From CAVVFX01 sp963747535 (GTDB lineage Bacteria > Acidobacteriota > Terriglobia > Bryobacterales > Bryobacteraceae), in assembly GCA_963747535.1 (NCBI GenBank), contig CAVVFX010000007.1:310001-374000 (forward strand): a stretch of DNA of 64,000 nt. Reading direction: 5' to 3'. Below, piece after piece: positions 59,350 to 64,000 of this stretch (the first letter of the stretch is position 1; the number at the start of each line of letters is the position of its first letter). Below the pieces are notes generated by a model. The model ran no database searches. It saw nothing but the letters and a program-made list of their open reading frames with translations, and was not told the origin of the DNA. Both the position numbers and the translations under genes were made by a program.

Positions 59350-60160
59350 GGGTAACGTGCTCCCGGCGATGCCGCACCGATCCGCCGCCGTTCAACGCGA
59401 GGTTGCCGCCATCCATAGGTATGAGCGCGCCGGTGATCCACTGCGACGCGTCGGAGGCGAGCAACACCGCAAGGCCCTTGATATCGTCGGGGTGGCCGAA
59501 GCGGCCGGCCGGGATCCCGCTCAGGAACTGGTCGCGAAGCGGAGGCGATTCTGCCATCCGCTTTTCGAGCCCGGGATTGAGCACCTGCGCGGGAAGGATG
59601 GCGTTGACGCGCACGCCATGGCCGGACCACTCCGTACTGAGTTCGCGCGTCATCTGCACCACGGCGCCCATCGCCATGCTGTAGGCGATGTGGCCACGGC
59701 CCAGCGCGCTGACACTGGCAAGCGAGCCAATATTGACGATGCTGCCGCGGCCGGCCATGAGCATCCGGCGGCCCGCTTCCTGACAGGCGCAAAACCGGCC
59801 CAGCACGAGGTTGCGCCAGGTCTGCTCCACATCTTCGAGCGAGATCTGTTCGGGCATGCCGAGAATCCCGTCCCCTGCAACGTTTCCCAGGAAGTCGATG
59901 CGGCCAAACTCGGCGTCCAGGCGCTGAAACAGCTCGCGTATCTGTTTGGGTTCGGAGACGTCGCGGACCTCGAACTCGGCGCGGCGGCCCAGTAGGGCGA
60001 TGCTCGCCGCGGTTTGGCGCACCCCAGCTTCGTTGCGATCCACCAGCAGGAGCTCGGCTCCGGCCTCGGCCAGGGCCATAGACATCGCGCGACCCATGCC
60101 TTGCGCGGCTCCGGTGACAACAGCCACCTTGTTACTCAGGTCAAACAGAGACGGAGTCAT
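59339..60160 (-). CDS. Classical short-chain dehydrogenase lacking the catalytic lysine
   Basis: This 273-residue SDR has the NAD(P) site VVTGAAQGMGRAMSMALA, DFLGNVAGDG (for NNAG), NIGSLASVSA with Ser146, and C-terminal SDASQWITGALIPMDGGN. The active-site YxxxK is AYSMAMGAV: Tyr160 is present but residue 164 is Met, not Lys. Without that lysine classical SDR catalysis is severely impaired, so the protein may be inactive, use another residue, or bind cofactor only. It stands between the transporter and the E1 gene of an apparent catabolic operon, where one would expect an alcohol or acetoin-type dehydrogenase. Confidence 0.85.
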   Translation of the reverse strand: MTPSLFDLSNKVAVVTGAAQGMGRAMSMALAEAGAELLLVDRNEAGVRQTAASIALLGRRAEFEVRDVSEPKQIRELFQRLDAEFGRIDFLGNVAGDGILGMPEQISLEDVEQTWRNLVLGRFCACQEAGRRMLMAGRGSIVNIGSLASVSALGRGHIAYSMAMGAVVQMTRELSTEWSGHGVRVNAILPAQVLNPGLEKRMAESPPLRDQFLSGIPAGRFGHPDDIKGLAVLLASDASQWITGALIPMDGGNLALNGGGSVRHRREHVTHDH

Positions 60161-60291
60161 AACGGTTCTCTTCGAGACGAACTCTGATAATATTCGAAAT
60201 CGCGCGCTCAGGGGCCGGTCGCCTGGGCCGTCGTCCGGGAGGCGGCCTCGTCAGGCACGCGCACGCGGCTCACGATGATGCCGCCGAGCAG

Positions 60292-61524
60292 TTAGCATCC
60301 GGCCAGGAACAGCAGGCCGGTCGCGTCAGTCATGCCCCGCGATCTCAAGAAACCAAACAGATGGTTGCCGAGGTAACCCGCCAGGTTAGCAAATATGTTG
60401 ATGAAGCCGATGCTCGCGGCGGCCGCCGAAGCGGTGAGCGTGATTGTCGGCAACGCCCAAAACGGCGGAGACCACGAATTAATCACCAAACCAGTTAGAA
60501 AGAGCCAGGCCATGACGAGGCCGAACGGCTGCCCGTGTATCGTACTGGCTGCTAGCAGCAAACCGGTGAGGACCTGGCCCGCGACGCAATGCCATTTGCG
60601 ATCGCTGCTCCGGTCTGACGAGTAACCGGAGTAAAGCACTCCCACCACGCCGCATAAATAGAAAAGCCCGCTGTAGAGGAGCGCCGCGCGGTCCGACCCG
60701 CCCGACAAACTCTTCACCGTCGTCGGGAGCCAGAACGCCAGCGAGTAACCGCCGGTGTTGGTGGCAAAGATGCCCAGCGCGAGCAGCCACACGTTAGAAA
60801 GACGCAGGGCTTCAAACACCTTCACCTTGCGCACAGCTTCCTTGGCCTCGGCTTCGCGCGCCAGCACGCCTTCGAGATAATCGCGCTCCTCCTCGCTCAG
60901 CCACTTCGCGTGGCGCGGCCGGTCGGTCATCCAAATGAAAGTGACCACGCCCATCACCACCGCAGGTAGCCCTTCGAAGATGAACAGCCATTGCCAGCCC
61001 GACAAACCACGCCAGTGAACATCGAGCAGCAGCGCCGACAGCGGCGCGCCGATCGCGAGGCTGAGCGGCACAGACAGAACCAGCCCGGACATGGCCAGCG
61101 CGCGCTCGCGCATCGGAAACCAGTGCGTGAAGTAAACGATGATGCCAGGAAAGAAACCGGCTTCAGCGACGCCGAGCAGAAATCGCACAACGTAGAACTG
61201 CATCGGCGTCCTGACAAACGCCGTGCAGGCCGAGATCAGGCCCCAGGTGACCAGAATCCGCGCGAACCACTTGCGCGCGCTCCATCGTTCGACGAGGAGC
61301 GCACCGGGAATTTCCAGCGTGAGATAGCCGAGGAAGAAGATGCCGATGCCCAGGCCGAAAACCTCGTCGGAGAATTGCAAGTCGCGGGCCATGCGCAGCT
61401 TCGCAAAGCCGACATTGGCTCTGTCGAGATAAGCCGCCAGATAAAGCAGGATCACCAGCGGCATGATCCGCCAGGCGACTTTGCGTCGCAGCATGGCGGC
61501 CCGGGCGATATCGAAGCTCATCAC
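60292..61524 (-). CDS. MFS transporter (ACS-type), with in-frame stop in the last helix
   Basis: The 410-residue protein has 12-helix MFS character: RIMPLVILLYLAAYLDRANV (helix 1 with the ACS-family DR-N motif), GYLTLEIPGALLVERWSARK, VRFLLGVAEAGFFPGIIVYF, and the second bundle to GLLFLAGC. The TAA at 60292 comes in the middle of helix 12; the same frame continues LLGGIIVSRVRVPDEAASRT to a TGA at 60208, exactly the expected end of the helix and tail. So the true gene seems to have been 60208-61524 and now has a nonsense codon. It would import an organic anion for the SDR/E1/E2 enzymes. Confidence 0.85.
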   Translation of the reverse strand: MMSFDIARAAMLRRKVAWRIMPLVILLYLAAYLDRANVGFAKLRMARDLQFSDEVFGLGIGIFFLGYLTLEIPGALLVERWSARKWFARILVTWGLISACTAFVRTPMQFYVVRFLLGVAEAGFFPGIIVYFTHWFPMRERALAMSGLVLSVPLSLAIGAPLSALLLDVHWRGLSGWQWLFIFEGLPAVVMGVVTFIWMTDRPRHAKWLSEEERDYLEGVLAREAEAKEAVRKVKVFEALRLSNVWLLALGIFATNTGGYSLAFWLPTTVKSLSGGSDRAALLYSGLFYLCGVVGVLYSGYSSDRSSDRKWHCVAGQVLTGLLLAASTIHGQPFGLVMAWLFLTGLVINSWSPPFWALPTITLTASAAAASIGFINIFANLAGYLGNHLFGFLRSRGMTDATGLLFLAGC

Positions 61525-61838
61525 GGTGCCCAGAAGATATCACATTGCACCGGGAGGATGAGGGCATCCTTCAAATTGCGAGAACCGTCTGGAAGGAGAT
61601 TCAATTATCATCACTTTCACGATTGGCCGTACGACGACGGAAAACCCGGAGACTGTCTTGATGGTCGAGATCGGTCGAGATGACGCAGGTACGGAAGTGA
61701 CGTAGTTGCCGGCTGCAGTTACCGGACATCATCGTGGAAGCGGGATCCCGTGCGGCCCCAAATATCCATGGGACTGGGCGCGGAGCAAAGGCGACGCCGC
61801 GGAAAAAGAGCAAAAAGCCCGGAACGCGTCGCGGCGGG
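61525..61838 (-). other. Intergenic region between the MFS gene and the bicupin gene
   Basis: No gene or terminator identified. The promoter of the MFS-SDR-E1-E2 unit should lie in 61530-61650. Confidence 0.4.
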
Positions 61839-62795
61839 TCAACGGGAACCTCCCGGCGGCGGATCATACAGGTGGTTACCCGCCGGAAAAGGAGTCATGG
61901 CCAGGCGGCAGGCGGGTCCGTCGCCGTAAGGCACCGGAAGATGCCATCGCATTGCGGGCGCGTACACGATGTCGCCCTCTCCCGCAATGAAGGGGTCCAG
62001 CCCTTCGATCGCGAACCGGAGTTGTCCGCGCTGAATGATCCACATCTCGGGGAAATCGTGGAAGTGCCCCCGGTCGCCCGGTGTGTTCTTTACATCGGCG
62101 GCATAACCGCAGATCACATTGGCGTGGGCGCGATTTTTTCGAATGGCCAGATCGGCCCACGATCTCTTACCCGGATGTTCTTTGTCCATGTCAATAACGT
62201 TGAAGTACAGCCGGTCGGGCTTTCCGTCCGGACTCGGAACCTCGTCGGGGTTGTTGCCAGTCGACAACGTCACCGGAATATATTCGATTCCCTTCCCCGC
62301 CTGAGCAGGCTTCACTTTGAACACGGAATTCACGTCCGGCAATGTCACCTGGAAGCGGATGGCGGGATCGTTCCCGAGAACCTCGAACGAATGGAGGTGC
62401 CGTTCCGGAACAAACACCAGTGCACCCGAGGCGGCGACGATAGTTTGAAATTTCCCCGGCGGATCCTCAATCTCGAACCGCATTCGGCCCTCCTGCAAAA
62501 CCCAATATTCCGGGGAGTCAGTGTGCAGATGCATGGCAACTTTACTACCAGGCGCGGCCGAAATCACCTCCGCCCGGTTGTAGCTGTCGTACACCACAAC
62601 TTCGGTCCAATTCATCTGGCCCTTGTGTTTCGCCTTTAAGTCCGCCAGGTGGATCAAGGGCCGCATGGGCGCGATATAAGGCAGGGGTTGCTGAGGCTTG
62701 GGGAAATAGTACACAGACGGGTCGCGCGTTTGCGCCGCGAGGATAGCAGCGGCGCCGAACAACAGCGCTAGGCGCCCCGACAACTTGACACTCAT
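61839..62795 (-). CDS. Secreted bicupin-domain protein
   Basis: The 318-residue product has a signal peptide (SGRLALLFGAAAILAAQ) and two cupin domains. Cupin 1 (about 75-150) includes APGSKVAMHLHTDSPEYWVL and VPERHLHSFEV; cupin 2 (about 230-310) includes DRGHFHDFPEMWIIQRGQLR and GDIVYAPAMRWHLPV. Histidine/glutamate metal ligands (H-x-H...E...H) appear in both, so each may bind Mn or Fe. A function such as oxalate decarboxylase or sugar/phenol oxygenase cannot be chosen. It diverges from the amidohydrolase gene across 400 bases. Confidence 0.8.
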   Translation of the reverse strand: MSVKLSGRLALLFGAAAILAAQTRDPSVYYFPKPQQPLPYIAPMRPLIHLADLKAKHKGQMNWTEVVVYDSYNRAEVISAAPGSKVAMHLHTDSPEYWVLQEGRMRFEIEDPPGKFQTIVAASGALVFVPERHLHSFEVLGNDPAIRFQVTLPDVNSVFKVKPAQAGKGIEYIPVTLSTGNNPDEVPSPDGKPDRLYFNVIDMDKEHPGKRSWADLAIRKNRAHANVICGYAADVKNTPGDRGHFHDFPEMWIIQRGQLRFAIEGLDPFIAGEGDIVYAPAMRWHLPVPYGDGPACRLAMTPFPAGNHLYDPPPGGSR

Positions 62796-63193
62796 GCGCC
62801 TAGATTATTGAAGGACGAACTCCAAGTCAAGGACAACGCGCCCGTGAGAGCCGGCAGATACCGCCCTTATCACGCACATTCTTGCAGCACTAACGGCCAG
62901 GTTTTGGTGCTTTATTCTCGGAATTCCGCTGGCCACTTGCGCGTCACAGCGCGGTCGTGGGCAGAAGAGCGCTCGCGAGGCAGGCTTTGGCTTCGGAATG
63001 TCCCATTTAGACTTCGGCCCCCGTTGCCATGAAGGATCTGACGACCTGACGTGTCTCCTTATTAACCACATCTCCGGAAAAACAAACCAGCCACGAGATC
63101 TATCGGAAGCAGCGTTTCATGACAGCGCAACGTGCCCGATGACAGACAATTCGGGTTCCGTCCGCGTCCCCTATAACAGCTAAAATAATCTGG
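62796..63193. other. Divergent intergenic region
   Basis: Nearly 400 bases between the minus-strand bicupin and plus-strand amidohydrolase genes. It should hold both promoters. No coding frame is supported; no strong repeat seen. Confidence 0.4.
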
Positions 63194-64000
63194 GTGAATC
63201 CTCGTGTCTTCGCGCTCCTACTTTTCGCTCTCATGTCGTGCGCGCCCACGCCGGAAGGCGACCGCGTCGATCCGCAACTTGCTTCCCAGATTGCACACAT
63301 CAAGGCCATCGATAATCACGCCCATCCAGTTCGACCGGCGCTTGATGGTGAAAAGCCCGACACCGAGTACGATGCTCTTCCGGTCGAGTCGCTTGAAGCG
63401 CAATCCGATCCGGTTCGTGATCGCCCCGGGTCGCCCGAGTTGATCGAAGCGCACCGTGCAGTTTTCGGGGGCGATAAAGCTAAAGCTGTGCGCACCTACG
63501 GCCGCGATTACGCGGTGCAGGTGCTCGACCAGTTGAATATAGAGACGATGCTCGCCAATCGAGTCGCGCTCGGCCCCGGTCTGCCGTCCCCGCGATTCCT
63601 GTGGGTCCCGTTTGCCGACGCACTGATGTATCCTCTGCCTACCGATTCGCTGATACAAAACTCAGACCAGAAATCATTTTTCGCCCTTGAAGACAAGTTG
63701 CTGAAGCGATATTACTTCGAATCCGGAGTAGCCGCGAAACCGGCCACGATAGACGAATATCTTGATAAAGTCGTTCGCGCAACCCTCGAACGCCATAAGA
63801 AGGCGGGGGCGGTGGCCGAAAAATTCGAAATGGCCTACCTCCGAACGCTCGACGTGGGCAATCCCTCCAAAGCCGATGCCGGCAGATACTATTCCACGGG
63901 CGCGGGCGACTACAAGGTCCTCCAGGATTATATTTTCCGATTCATCGCCGTCGAATCCGGCCGTCTGGGCATGGCTGTTCACATACACGCGGCGGCCGGT
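63194..64000 (+). CDS. Lipoprotein amidohydrolase-family protein, 3' truncated by the window end
   Basis: GTG 63194 opens a frame of 269 codons that runs off the window. It starts with a lipoprotein signal (VFALLLFALMSC) and continues HIKAIDNHAHPVRP, the metal-binding D-x-H-x-H of TIM-barrel amidohydrolases, YVQ-like helices (GRDYAVQVLDQLNIETMLAN), RFLWVPFADALMYPLPTDSL, and LGMAVHIHAAAG at the edge, where His-x-His is the next metal site. This is the amidohydrolase_2/decarboxylase-like group found in secreted acidobacterial proteins. Substrate unknown. Confidence 0.8.
   Translation, partial: MNPRVFALLLFALMSCAPTPEGDRVDPQLASQIAHIKAIDNHAHPVRPALDGEKPDTEYDALPVESLEAQSDPVRDRPGSPELIEAHRAVFGGDKAKAVRTYGRDYAVQVLDQLNIETMLANRVALGPGLPSPRFLWVPFADALMYPLPTDSLIQNSDQKSFFALEDKLLKRYYFESGVAAKPATIDEYLDKVVRATLERHKKAGAVAEKFEMAYLRTLDVGNPSKADAGRYYSTGAGDYKVLQDYIFRFIAVESGRLGMAVHIHAAAG

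Overview
The window reads as a chromosome segment from an acidobacterium close to Solibacter/Bryobacter (inference). The signs are: two gene pairs of the secreted DUF1549/DUF1553-DUF1501 and DUF1592-DUF1552 types, a relic of an acidobacterial M56/TIGR03435-type protein, many Tat-signal and c-type-cytochrome proteins, high GC with GTG/TTG starts, and several families of short interspersed palindromic repeats. I saw no rRNA, tRNA, CRISPR array, phage or complete insertion sequence.

Layout. 0-8.5 kb: a 5'-truncated rhodanese, an APC permease, a PQQ dehydrogenase-cytochrome c fusion, a zinc alcohol dehydrogenase, an intact RHH antitoxin/PIN toxin pair, an NTF2-like and a YciI-like protein. 8.9-14.3 kb: a compact reductive pyrimidine catabolism operon (aminotransferase, preT, preA, dihydropyrimidinase) with no beta-ureidopropionase gene in the window. 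14.4-20.2 kb: Gfo/Idh oxidoreductase, GNAT, secreted SGNH hydrolase, then three overlapping genes: DapA-family lyase, tandem-BMC microcompartment shell protein (apparent CTG start), aldo/keto reductase. 20.2-31.2 kb, minus strand: a membrane respiratory complex resembling Qrc/alternative complex III (pentaheme cytochrome, MopB-like protein, 4Fe-4S protein, NrfD-like protein), flanked by two Cys-motif GcvH-like proteins without an obvious lipoyl lysine and a small membrane protein. Upstream of it lies a sensor kinase with two c-heme-like motifs, an archaemetzincin and a sigma54-type regulator. 31.4-37.3 kb: TPR lipoprotein, repeats, TIM-barrel-like secreted protein, tandem SagB-type nitroreductase. 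37.4-42.5 kb: DUF1552/DUF1592 pair. 43-45.6 kb: an epimerase-like gene, then a cluster of decayed toxin-antitoxin genes (PIN, ParE, frameshifted hicA) with an intact hicB. 46.8-51.3 kb: DUF1549/1553 and DUF1501 pair. 51.7-64 kb: penicillin acylase, beta-propeller plus cytochrome/ComEA-like pair, an MFS-SDR-E1-E2 operon, a secreted bicupin, and the start of a lipoprotein amidohydrolase.

The best candidate for an undescribed system is the 20.2-31.2 kb locus: an electron-transfer complex with paired Cys-rich GcvH-like subunits and its own heme-sensor two-component system with a coupled metalloprotease. Second is the lyase/BMC-T/reductase triplet, a one-shell-gene locus. At genome level, a palindromic repeat occurs repeatedly in one orientation, at gene ends, and encodes the C-terminal tails of two proteins; a separate element of about 228 bp is present as two nearly identical inverted copies 19 kb apart.

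All similarity statements come from reading motifs and family patterns by eye; no database search was run.
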